From Gaeumannomyces sp. JS-464 (taxonomy: Eukaryota; Ascomycota; Sordariomycetes; Magnaporthales; Magnaporthaceae): 64,000 nucleotides of DNA. A program made the translations under genes and the position numbers. Location of the stretch: NCBI GenBank assembly GCA_002197995.1, contig NGZR01000005.1:3286001-3350000 (forward strand), given 5' to 3'. The notes under the pieces were generated by a model. That model was not told the DNA's origin, ran no database searches, and worked only from the letters and a program-made list of their open reading frames with translations. Positions 1 through 9,800 of the stretch are shown here, piece by piece (the stretch's first letter is position 1; each line of letters begins with the position of its first letter).

Positions 1-1039
1 GCACTTATAGTTTAACGCGGGGTTCGGAGCAACGCCGGCTTCGGAGTCGTCGTTATCGTTAAAGCTGGAAAAAGGTGCTCGTCGCGATCGCCACGAGGAA
101 GCAAACGTAAGGCCGCTACCACTACCGCTGCCGTTATGGCCGCCGCGCGCATTACCGCGCGCGCCGCCGCGAGGAAAACGGGGAGTTTTCTTTGGGAGCT
201 ATAATGCAGGAAAATAAAAGCCGGAAAAGGAACGAAGCGCGGAAGGCAGGTGTAAAAGCGCGGGCGGGAAAATGCGCGAAAATTGGAAGCAAAAGTGGGA
301 AAAAAATTAAAAGTTATAATAAAAAAAAATTAAAAAAGGGCGAAAAAAAAAGGCAAAAACCTTTAAAGCAAAAAAGGAAAAACGGTAAAAACCCGCACGG
401 GAAAAAATAAAAGCATAACCGGAAAGCACGATACAAACAAGGCAAAAGCAATACAATTACGAAAACGGCGAACTAATAAAAAGGTCGAATGCGCGTTATA
501 AGCGAAAAACAATCCGCAACCGAAGCGTTACCTTCGAAAGCGAATAATACAATTACGTCGAGTTACTTAACGTTAACCATAACCCCCGAACCTTACGGAG
601 CAAGCCATGCGATTAAGCATTAAAGCGGGACCGGGAAACCTCGAACGCGGATAACCAAACCACCGCAATTAACCGAACTAACACCATTACTACCAACATT
701 ATTATAAAAAGAGAAAACCCGGCACCGGGGCGCTATTTAAACGCAATATGCATTCCTTATAGTTTTTCTTTTGCGTATTTTCCTATTGTTACTATTAATT
801 ACAAAAACGCTTTCGCGATGGAACTTTTAAAAGCAGTTATAGGAATTAAGCAAACGGCACTATTGTTTAACATAGCAAAAACCGTATATGAAAAGCAAAT
901 ATGGTTTTTTACTTTTAAGCTACCGAGCCGGATGCGGACCGCACCCGGAAACGAGTTTAAAGGTTTTTACATGTATATAAAAACAGCAAAGGCACCGAGG
1001 TTTTTACAAACATAACGGCAGTATAACTAATAATAATAA
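1..1039 (+). mobile_element. Insertion element X, copy 1 (right part only)
   Basis: This stretch is the same sequence as about 4300-5340, so it is the right-hand part of a second copy of element X; the rest lies left of the window. Shared landmarks are the GC-rich patch with alternating CGCG at 140-180, an A-rich block at 290-410, and the end ACGGCAGTATAACTAATA. Copy 1 ends in a longer A-rich tail (ATAATAATAA at 1029-1039), like the (TAA)n tails of some non-LTR retrotransposons. It abuts a partial LTR at 1040. The Lys-rich open frame at 192-410 reflects A-rich sequence, not a recognised protein. The element class is inferred from copy 2. Confidence 0.6.
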
Positions 1040-1122
1040 GTTAACTAATGCCGAAGTTTTAATTAAAGCTATTTAAAATAGTAAAAAACTTATTTTTTAT
1101 ATATACGCTGCTTTTTACCTAT
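1040..1122 (-). repeat. Left remnant of an older chromovirus LTR
   Basis: The sequence matches the internal part of the complete LTRs, for example 5685-5765, beginning GTTAACTAATGCCGAAG and including the TATATATA motif. It lacks about 143 bases of the LTR end, where X copy 1 abuts it. The remainder of this LTR resumes at 12845, so a whole element array has inserted here. The flanking pentamers are CCTAT at 1118-1122 and CTTAT at 12845-12849, differing by one C-to-T change as expected from RIP. Confidence 0.75.
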
Positions 1123-1592
1123 TATTACAATTAAAGGTTTGCTTTTAAAATAAAGCACTTCGGGGTAAAAAAAAACAATATTGTTATTTGGTTAACAAGG
1201 GATTACGTAACTTAAAAGGACAATTTAATCGCTTGTTTTAAGGGATATTTAAAAGCTAACTTAGGTATTAATGCCGAAGCCTTAGTTAAAACTACTTAAA
1301 ATAGTAAAAATCCATTTTTTATATATACGCTGCCTTTTACCTTATATAGGTTAGATTTATAATTTGTAATTTCGTTAATATAAATTTAAAAATCCTTTTA
1401 ACTTTATAAATTTGTGGTTTTATTAACACAAATTTAAAAATCCTTTTGGTTTTGTAAATTTATACTTTTTTTAATACAAATCCAAAAATCCAGCTGGGGT
1501 TACGTAACTCCACGTATCCGGGTGCGGGGTAAAAGCACCGCTTAAAACATTTTCCGTTTTACCGTTTTAGGGTTTGCATATTAGTCGTAACA
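1123..1592 (-). repeat. Chromovirus LTR, leftmost of three in the array
   Basis: The LTR is read on the minus strand. Its plus-strand ends are TATTACAATTAA (TGTTAC with one G-to-A change) and AGTCGTAACA, the inverted form of TGTTACGACC...TGTAACA. It is followed by TTAGGTTTCCC, the complement of the polypurine tract next to 3' LTRs of this family. It therefore acts as the 3' LTR of the truncated element to its right. It contains three AAATCC-type hairpin repeat units. Confidence 0.85.
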
Positions 1593-1703
1593 TTAGGTTT
1601 CCCTTTTTAAGCTAAATCTTTTTAGCCACGTTTTATCGCCCCGCTTTTTATTAATAGTAAATACTTTTTTTTACCATTTCCTATTTTTTTTTATTTTAAC
1701 AAA

Positions 1704-2150
1704 ATGTTTGGTCGGGTGCGAAAACGTTTTTTTGCGAAAAAAAACCTTTTAGCGTAAAAATTTGCTTGTTTAAATCGTTTTTTCTTTAATTAAAATGCCT
1801 TTTTACTTTTTTTATTACGAGGTTTTAAAGCGTAAAAAGTGCGAGGCTTTTTTTTAAAATTTATCGCGGTGCGTAAAATGTTTTAGTTAAAACCGTTCGG
1901 GTTGCAACATTTTAGGCTTTTTTTTTAAATAATTCCGTTTTCGGTTTATAATACTAGCAAATAAAAGCGAAGGTTAAAACGGTAAAAAAACGTCGCGCTT
2001 TAAACAACGAACGCCGTACTTTGGATAATAAGCTAAAACGTTTGCGAAAATAAAAAAAAGTATAATTCGAAAAAAAAATGCGTATAATTCGTTATAAGAT
2101 TAACGTTATAAAAGAATTAAAAACGTGTTAAACGGGAAAAGGCCAATTAA
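1704..2150 (+). pseudogene. Antisense six-cysteine zinc-cluster/coiled-coil gene relic, copy 1
   Basis: This is a homologue of the best copy at 31099-31548 and lies antisense to its host chromovirus. It opens with ATG TTT GGT CGG, giving MFGRVRKR. A basic, glutamate-containing C-terminal half reads KVKTVKKR...ALNNERRTLDNKLKRLRK, the same heptad-like coiled-coil region. Several in-frame TAA/TAG codons sit where CAA/CAG stand in other copies. See the entry at 31099 for domain analysis. The broken frame means no product is expected from this copy. Confidence 0.55.
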
Positions 2151-2291
2151 GCGGCTCGCTAAGCTGCTTTGCAAACCCGAGCCTTTCGTAACTCCTACCG
2201 TTTTTTTAATTAATAAGCATTTAAAGTTAATTTTAACCTAAACCTGCTTTTTTTTAACCGTGGTAAGCTGTGGCTTTTTTAATAACTTTTT

Positions 2292-2366
2292 GGGTTTTAT
2301 AGCACATTAGGTATTGCTTTAGTTTTTTCCTGCCGAGGTTTCGGGTTCGAATCCCGTTATAACCGT
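2292..2366 (+). pseudogene. tRNA-like pol III unit 1, copy 1
   Basis: The unit contains GGGTTCGAATCCCG at about 2343, an exact match to the pol III B-box/T-arm consensus, and an A-box-like TAGCACATTAGG about 40 bases upstream. The same unit occurs in all six copies of this element family at the same place and in the orientation opposite to gag-pol. Acceptor-stem pairing is imperfect, so this is a tRNA-derived sequence rather than a functional tRNA gene; isotype is not assigned. Confidence 0.5.
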
Positions 2367-2991
2367 TTAAAGAAAAGTTTAACGATATCGGACTTTTTTT
2401 TTTAAACCCTTTTGCTTTTGCTAACCTTTTTATAAGCGTTTTTACCGGTATTCCGCTAAGGTTTTTAGCAATTTATAAGGTTAATTCCTTTTTCCCACGT
2501 GTTTTTCCTTATAGCCGTACCTTTTCCATTAATTAGGTACTTTTTAGGCTTGTTTTTTTAGTTTATAATTTAGGATTTTTTCGATTTCGTACTTTTTATT
2601 TTGGGTTAACTTTTATTAACTCGTCGCTTTTAAAACCCGGTAGCGTTAATTTAAATAGGGAAATATAAAAAACCGGGTGGGATTTTATAATTAGCGGTAG
2701 TTAAAATTTATAATTTACGTTTAAAACCTTTTTTAATACTTTAAAAAAGTCCTAGTTTTTTATAATTTAACTTATCGTTTGGTCGTTTTTATTTTAATAT
2801 TACGTCGAAAAAGATAAACGCTATTCCTTTTTTTAAAATCGGTTTTTCGATTTTTTTTTTATTTGCTTAAGTAGCTATGCGGTGCCGTTGCTTTTTTAAC
2901 TTTCCTTAAAAGTGTTTATATAGCTTAATAAGCTCCGTTACTTATATTTCCTTTATTAAAACATATTTTCTTACTTTAAGTTTTTTATACG

Positions 2992-5340
2992 TAAAAACGC
3001 GCAAAAAAAAGGAGAAAAAAAACGCTACCGAGTCGGAAAAAAACCGAACCATAAACAACTATAAAACGCTAAACGAAAATACCTTACCAAAAACGAAGGG
3101 AAGGAAAAGTGGACCGACGCTAACACTTTACACGCGAGCCGTAACCGGAAAAAAACCGACCAAACTAATCATTTTTATTTTTACCCATTTCTTTTAACAT
3201 TTCGTTAATAACATCCTTTCGACATTTAGTTAAAATCCGATCGAAGGTAAAGTTAAAAGGATTTTGCACGAAAAATATTTAGCAAATACAAAAGGTTAGC
3301 GAACCGAAGGAAAATAGCGATATAAAAAGAAATATTAACAAACTTATATTTTAGCCCGCTTTAAAGCTAACGCTTTTATCCGAATGCGATTAAACGAATC
3401 CCACGCATTAACAATTTTAAAAGCCTAACCCGATATAGCTTGCGCCGGGGGCACCATATTGCCGAAAAGGAAGCGAACGAAACCCGAGCCACTAAATGCA
3501 GTTATAATAGCAAAAGCGCTTTTTAAGCTGGAAAAGAACGAGCGCGAAAACCCAGCATTAAAAGGGACGCCGAACCGCTTCCCGATGTCCTTCGCAAATC
3601 GGACGTAACCGGCGATAGCGTGCTTTAAAGTGGTATAACGAAACTGGAAAAAAGCATTAATAATAAAGCATATAACACCGGAATAAAACCGCTATAAACC
3701 TTAGCGATATAAGCGATTTCCGCTAAAATATCCTCCAAATCGGCAGCAGTTTTGGAAAAGGATTAAATGTAGCGCTAATAAGCACGAAAAACGCTATAAA
3801 CCTAATCCTTAATGCTAGCGAAAAGCTACTAAAGCGGAACTAACAAATTAGTAATAAAAAAAAAGTAATAAAAAAAAAAAAAAAAAATAACAAATTTAAA
3901 CGTAAACACCGCGCGAAAAAGCGCACCCCATATAAATTAAAACGCGAAAAGCTAAAAACATAAGTTAGCACAACCGGAACCGAGCAAAAAAAAAGGCGAA
4001 GCAAATAAAAAACATATAAGCCTTATAATAGCATCCCCGAATAGCACCGACACTATTAATGCCGTTAGCGAAACGCTGGATGCAATTAACACAAATTTTG
4101 CAAGCAAACCTAAAAAGTTAGCAAAACGGGATAAAAAGGGGAACGATACGGGAAATATATACCATTAAATCGTAAAAAATGTAACCCGAAAGGATAGCGA
4201 TCGCCGTTTTATACTCCTTTTAATAGTACAAACGGTAGGGTTAAAAGAAAAAAGAGAAAAAATTAGCAAAAAAATAGGGAATAAAGCGGTGCAAAACCGC
4301 ACTTATAGCTTTAACGCGGGGTTCGGAGCAACGCCGGCCTCGAAGTCGTCGTTATCGTTAAAGCTGGAAAATGGGTGCTCGTTGCGATCGCTACGAGGAG
4401 GAGCAAACGTAAAGCCGCCACTACCACCGCTACCGCTATGGCCGCCGCGCGCATTACCGCGCGCGCCGCCGCGAGGAGAACGGGGAGTTTTATTTTTAAA
4501 AGCCATAATGTAAAAAGATAAAAGCCGAAAAGGGAACGAAGCGCGGGAAGGCAAATGTAAAAGCGCGAGCGGGAAGATGCGCGAAAGTTAAAAGCAAAAG
4601 TGGGAAAAAAGGATTAAAGGTTGTAATAAGAAAAAAATTAAAAAAAGGCGAAAAAAAAAGGGCAAAAACCTTTAAAAGTAAAAGGGGAAAAAACGGTGGA
4701 AACCCGCACCCGAAAGGAATAAAAGCATAACCGAAAGGTACGATATAAATAAGGCAAAAGCAATATAATTACGAAAACGGCGAACTAATAAAAAGGTCGA
4801 ATGCGCGCTATAAGCGAGGAAACAATCCGCAACCGGAGCGTTACCTTCGAAAGCGAACAATATAATTACGTCGAGTTACCCGACGTTAATTACGACCCCC
4901 GAACCTTACGAAGCAACCACGCGACCAGGCACCGAGGCGGGACCGGAAACTTCGGACGCGAATAACCAGGCCACCGCAATTAACTAAACTAACACTACCA
5001 CTATTAATATTACTATAAAAAGAAAACCCGGCACCGGGGCGCTACTTAAGCGCAATATGCATTTTTATAGTTTTTTTTTTTGCGTATTTTCCTATTATTA
5101 CCATTAATTATAAAAACGCTTTTGCGATGGAATTTTTAAAAGCAGTTGCAAGAATTAAGCAAACAGCACTATTATTTAACATAGCAAAAACCGTATACGA
5201 AAAGCAAATATGGTTTTTACTTTTAAACCACCGAGCCGGATGCGAACCGCACCCGAAAACGAGTTTAAAGGTTTTTACATGTATATAAAAACAGCAAAAG
5301 CACTAAGGTTTTTATAAACATAACGGCAGTATAACTAATA
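2992..5340. mobile_element. Insertion element X, copy 2 (complete, 2349 bp)
   Basis: The insertion interrupts the chromovirus integrase region. The 14-base AAGTTTTTTATACG at 2978-2991 recurs exactly at 5341-5354, and empty sites in other copies (for example 32378-32392) have it once, so this is a clean target duplication. No terminal inverted or long terminal repeat is visible. A 14-bp duplication and an AT-rich right end (TAACTAATA, longer in copy 1) suggest target-primed retrotransposition, as in LINE or SINE elements. No reverse transcriptase motif was found, so X may be non-autonomous or may be a truncated relic. The GC-rich part at 4380-4490 encodes an Arg/Gly-rich frame on the minus strand. 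Confidence 0.7.
4303..4554 (-). CDS. Arg/Gly-rich open frame in element X
   Basis: The frame is 83 codons long and free of stops in an otherwise RIP-riddled element. An internal ATG begins MAFKNKTPRSPRGGARG, followed by a Gly/Ser-rich run, a proline-aromatic patch (FTFAPPRSD), and an acidic FNDNDDFEAGV segment ending in APNPALK. Low-complexity RGG-like sequences are common in RNA-binding proteins and gag-like proteins, but I do not recognise a family. The opposite strand is also open over much of this interval, so the coding strand is uncertain. Past the end of the frame the sequence continues as APNPALK-like residues then stops, consistent with a RIP-truncated longer protein. Confidence 0.3.
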   Translation of the reverse strand: MPSRASFPFRLLSFYIMAFKNKTPRSPRGGARGNARGGHSGSGGSGGFTFAPPRSDRNEHPFSSFNDNDDFEAGVAPNPALKL

Positions 5341-5541
5341 AAGTTTTTTATACGTTATAAGCGTAAACCCGTAATTTGCATAAAACGGTATAGTTTTTAT
5401 GCTTTTATAAACTAAGTTATTATAAGCGAATTAAACCATAGGGAATAGTTATACTTAATCGCTTTATTTGTAATTAACGTAATAACGTAAATACTATTTT
5501 ATAATTTGGTTCGTTCGTTTTGTTTATTATTTGTTTAAAAG

Positions 5542-6017
5542 TGTTACAATTAAAGGTTTGCTTTTAAAATAAAGCACTTCGAGGGTGGAAAAGACAATAT
5601 CGCTGGTTTAGTTAACAAAAGAACACGTAATTTAAAAGGACAATTTAATTGCTTACCTTAGGAAATGCTTAAGAGCTAACTTAGGTTAACTAATGCCGAA
5701 GCCTTAGTTAAAACTACCTAAAATAATAAGAAATCCATTTTTTATATACACGCTGCCTTTTGCTTTATATTAGGTTAAATTTATAAATTTGTAATTTCGC
5801 TAATACAAATTTAAAAATCCTTTTGGCTTTATAAATTTGTGGTTTTTTTAACACAAATCCAAAAATCCTTTTAGCTTTATGGATTTGTAATTCTTTTAAT
5901 ATAAATCCAAAAATCCAGCTAGGGATACGTAATTCCACGTGTCCGGGTGCGGGGCAAAAGCACCACTTAAAACCCTTTCCGTTTTGCCGCTTTAAGGTTT
6001 GCATATTAGTCGTAATA
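5542..6017 (-). repeat. Chromovirus LTR, middle of array
   Basis: It begins TGTTACAATTAAAGG and ends AGTCGTAATA on the plus strand, followed by TTAGGTTTTCCC (complement of the polypurine tract). It is the 3' LTR of the complete element to its right and also borders the truncated element on its left. The left flank AAAAG at 5537-5541 is not repeated after the rightmost LTR, so the complete element did not insert here on its own. Confidence 0.85.
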
Positions 6018-6135
6018 TTAGGTTTTCCCTTTTAAGCTAAATCCTTTTAGCCACGTTTTTATTACCCCACTTTTTATTAGTGGTAAGTACTTTTTTTTTA
6101 CCATTTTCCATCCATCCCTTTTTTATTTTAACAAA

Positions 6136-6584
6136 ATGTTCGGTAAGTGCGAAAACGCCCTTTTGCGAAGAAAACCTTTTAACGCAAAAACCTGCTCACT
6201 TAAATCGTTTTTTCTTTTATTAAAATGCTTTTTTGCTTTTTTTATTACGAGGTTTTAAAGCGCGAAAAAGTGCGAAGCCTTTTTTTAAAACTCGTCGCGG
6301 TACGTGGAGTGTTTTAGTTAAAACCGCTCGGGTTGCGACATTTTGGGCTTTTTTTAAATAGCTCCGTTTTATCGGCTTGTATACCAGCAAAATAAAGCGG
6401 AAATTAAAGCGGTGGAAAAAAAAGCGTCGCGCTTTAAAACAACGAGCGTCGTGCTTTAAATAACAAATTAAAACGTTTGTAAAAACAAAAGAAAATATAA
6501 TTCGAAAAGAAAATGCGTGTAATCCGTTGTAAAATTAACGTTATAAAGGAATTGGAACGTATCGAGCGGAAAAAGGCCGACTAA
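6136..6584 (+). pseudogene. Antisense six-cysteine zinc-cluster/coiled-coil gene relic, copy 2
   Basis: This is homologous to 31099-31548. It starts ATG TTC GGT and retains the cysteine-encoding TGC before TTTTTTTATTACGAGG and the KRxKKC segment. The C-terminal stretch reads LKRLxKQKKI..KKMRVIR..INVIKELER. The length is 449 bases, so at least one small indel breaks the frame in addition to RIP stops. It lies antisense to pol between the tRNA-like unit and the LTR. Confidence 0.55.
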
Positions 6585-6730
6585 GCGGCTCGTTAGGTTG
6601 CTTTGCAACCCGAGCTTTTCGTAACTCCTACCGTTTCCCTCGATTAGCAAGCATTCGAGGTTAATTCTAATTTAAACCTGCTTTCCTTTTTTAACCGTGG
6701 TAAACTATAGCCTTTTTAATAACTTCCTTA

Positions 6731-6803
6731 GGTTTTGTGGCACACTAGGTATGGCTTCGGTTTTTTCCTGCCGAGGTTTCGGGTTCGAATTTCGGCACGA
6801 ACC
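6731..6803 (+). pseudogene. tRNA-like pol III unit 1, copy 2 (73 nt)
   Basis: This is one of the clearest copies. It has the length of a tRNA, begins GGTTTTGTGGCAC and ends CACGAACC. The B box GGGTTCGAAT is present, the T-stem pairs (TCGGG with TTCGG), and the six bases CTTCGG pair with CCGAGG around a T-rich loop in the anticodon-arm position. The acceptor stem pairs only partly. The D-arm TGGCRCA-type motif resembles tRNA-Arg genes, but the isotype cannot be assigned. Confidence 0.55.
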
Positions 6804-9800
6804 GTTTAAAAGGAAGTTTAACGACGTCGAACTTTTTTTTTTAAAACCTTTTCTTTTTGCTAACCTCCTTGTAAGCGTTTTGCCGGTATTTCGTTAAAGC
6901 TTCCTAGCAATTTACAAAGTTGGTTTTTTTTCCTACGTGTTTTCCTCGTAGCCGTATCCTTTCCACTTAATTAGGTACTTTTTAGGCTTGTTTTTTAGCT
7001 TATAATTTAAAATCTTTTCGATTTCGTACTTTTATTTTAGGTCGATTTCTATTAACTTGTCGCTTTTAAAACCCGGTAGCGCTGGTTCGAATAAGGAAAT
7101 ATAAAAACCGGGTGGGATTTTATAATTAATGGTAATCGGAATTTGTAATTTACGTTTAAAACCTTTTTTAATATTTTAAACGGTCCTAATTTCTTATAGT
7201 TTAATTTATTATTCGGTCGTTTCGTTTTAATATTTCGTCGAAAAGATAAACGCTATCCCCCTTTTTAAAAGTCGGTTTTCCGATTTTTTTTTGTTTATTT
7301 AAATAGCTATGCGGTGCCGTAGCTTTTTTAGCTTTGCTTAAAAGTGTTTATGCAATTTAATAAGCTTCGTTATTTGTATTTCCGCTATTAAAGCATATTT
7401 TTTTGCCTTAGGTTCCTTATACGCTATAAGCGAAACCTATAGTTCGTATAAAACGGTATGGTTTTTCCTTTTATAAACTAAGCTATTATAAACGAACTAA
7501 GTTATAAGGAATAGTTATACCTAATTGTTTTATTTATAATTAACGTAGTAACGTAAATATTGCTTTATGGTTTAATTCGTCCGTTTTGTTTTATTTATTT
7601 AAAAATGGTAAGCTATAAATACAAAGTGCTTTGCTTTTAGCCTATTTATAAGTTTTTTCCAAAACTTGCTTATAAATAGCTTGTTTTTATTCGTAATTAA
7701 GCGGTTCGGCGTGCCGTATTCCGCTATTACGTGCTTAATAAAAACGTACGCTAATTTTATAACGTCGCTGCTTTTCTTATATGGTAAAAATAAAGCGTAT
7801 TTGGTAAGCCTATTTACTATTACCAATACATTATCGTATTTAACTCCAATTATCGGTTTTTTAAATTGGGGAAGTTAAATAACGAAATTTATAATAACTT
7901 TTTGCCACGCTTCGTTTAGTGCTAGCAAAGGTTGCAATAACCTATATGGTTTATGCCTATTAGCTTTGTTTTTAATACAATTTTCGCAATCCTTTATTAC
8001 GTTTTATATTTCGGCTTAAGTTTTTACAAACCCGTAGTATTATAAACCGTTTTTATATTTTGGTTACGCTTTAATAGCCGTATACCAATTGGCTGTAAAT
8101 TTGTTAAATTTTTTTAAAGTTTAAACTTTTCCCTATTAAACCGTTTTAGCAAATATCTTTTATGCCGAAACCAAAAATCCGTTTGGTTTTTCTGCTAAAA
8201 TTATTCGTATTTCTTTAAGTATTACGACCTAGTAGTCCGGTCGTCGGCTTAAAGCGTTCGCCTGGCCGTTTTCCGATCCTTTCCGGTATTTAATCCGGAT
8301 GTCGTAGTTTTGTAAAAACTTCGCTTTAACGAATTTATCGTTTATTTAAGTTTTTGCTAATAGTAAAGTGTATTAAGTTCTTATGGTTTATATACATTAT
8401 AACCTAATATTTCGCTTTATAAAGGTATAGCCGCCACTTTTCGAATGCTCGGATAATTGCTAAAAGTTTTTTATCGTAAATTTAGTAATTTAACTTTAAT
8501 TCGTTTAACTTTTGCGAAAAAAACGCATAAAAGTGCAACCGTTTTTAATTATTTCGCTATTCGAGTTAACCGCCGATCGTATAATTCGACGCGTCGGTTT
8601 TAACTTAAAAGGGTTTTTTGGGTTTAAAAATGCTAATATTGGTTGTTTTATTACGGTATTTCGTAATTGTTTAAAAGCTTTTTATTTTTATTTTCCCTAA
8701 TAAAACTAGTGGTTATTTTAATAAGGTTTGTAAATAGTATAGCGATTTTGCTATAACCACGGATAAACCGTTTGTAAAAGTTTAAAAACCTTAAAAACCT
8801 TTATACTTTCGTAACGTTTTTAAATATAAGCTATTTTTTAACTTTTTCGACTTTTTTAAAATCCATGCAAACCTATCCAAATATAACCACGAATTTTAAA
8901 AAAGCGACTTTTTACGAATGCTATTTGCATTTTTCTAGTTTAACGAAAAGCTTTGCGTTAAATAGCTTTTAAAGCATTTTATACACGTGCTAACTATGCT
9001 TTTTTATCGTTTCCGAAAAAATTAAAATATCGTCCAAATATGCGAAAACAAAACTGTTAAAATATTTGCGCAATATATAATTAATTATCTTTTAAAACGT
9101 AATTAACGCGTTAGTAAGCTTAAAAGTTATTACTAAAAATTCGTAACATTTAAACCTTATTTTAAAAGCTATAAACTACTTTTAACCTTTTTTAATCCGT
9201 ATTAAGCTATAAGCTTTCCGTAAGTTTAAAGCCGTAAAATATTAAGCTTTGCCGAGCTTATTTCGTAATTTATTAAATAAAAAGCAAAAAATACCGATTT
9301 TTAATAATAGCTTTATTTAACGGTCGGTAATTAATGCATATTCGCTTCGTCCCGTTTTTTTCCTTTTTTATAGGATTTTATATCCTATTAAAAAATCGAA
9401 AAGTTTAATATGCCTTTTCCGTAAATTTTTTTCCAATTATTCTTTTAACACTTTTTATTATCGAAAGCTAAGCTAATATAGCTTTTAATATTTAAACTAC
9501 GTATTTAGCTTAAGTTTAATTTTAAAATTAAACGGTTTATATTTGGGAAGCATTATTTTTAGGTTTTTCCGGAATAATTTTTCGTATTTGTAATATTTTT
9601 TTAAAACATTCGCGAGCCGTTTTTTAATATTAATTTGGTCGTTTTAATCGCTTTTCCGCTTTAAATAATCGCGTATTCGTTAATGCTAAATGCAAAAATG
9701 GATTACTAAATTTTATTACCGTTATAATTTTTTCGTTATTTTTTATATTTACGGTTTAAAATTCGTAATTTATAAACCGTTTTAATTATTCGTAGCTTTT

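Larger units (their letters stand above)
1593..5541 (-). pseudogene. Truncated chromovirus internal region (pol 3' part plus antisense cargo)
   Basis: On the minus strand this holds only the promoter-distal third of an element: the end of integrase (5341-5541), the chromodomain (about 2490-2600), and the antisense cargo (tRNA-like unit and zinc-cluster gene). It is split by element X at 2992-5340. At 5541 the integrase sequence stops inside the coding region and a further LTR starts directly, so gag, protease, reverse transcriptase and most of integrase are missing. Because that LTR is shared with the complete element on the right, the simplest reading is a tandem LTR array followed by a deletion. 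Stop codons occur throughout, so nothing here is functional. Confidence 0.75.

Noticed and set aside
192..410. Lys-rich 72-codon frame resembling a basic nuclear protein
   Set aside because: It is a product of A-rich RIP sequence; copy 2 of the element breaks the frame.
5765..6004. 79-codon minus-strand frame with IFGFVLK repeats in an LTR (similar ones at 30778-30969 and 21897-22142)
   Set aside because: It is translation of the LTR hairpin repeats (AAATCC units); frames differ among LTR copies and no other copy preserves it.
6731..6803. Functional tRNA gene with assigned isotype
   Set aside because: The acceptor stem does not pair fully and the anticodon loop length differs between copies, so only a tRNA-like relic is claimed.
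7666..7878. Plus-strand hydrophobic frame recurring in several copies (also 32585-32839)
   Set aside because: It is the antisense shadow of the integrase core, whose minus-strand motifs LTKYALFLP and GTPNRLIT are clearly the coding sense.
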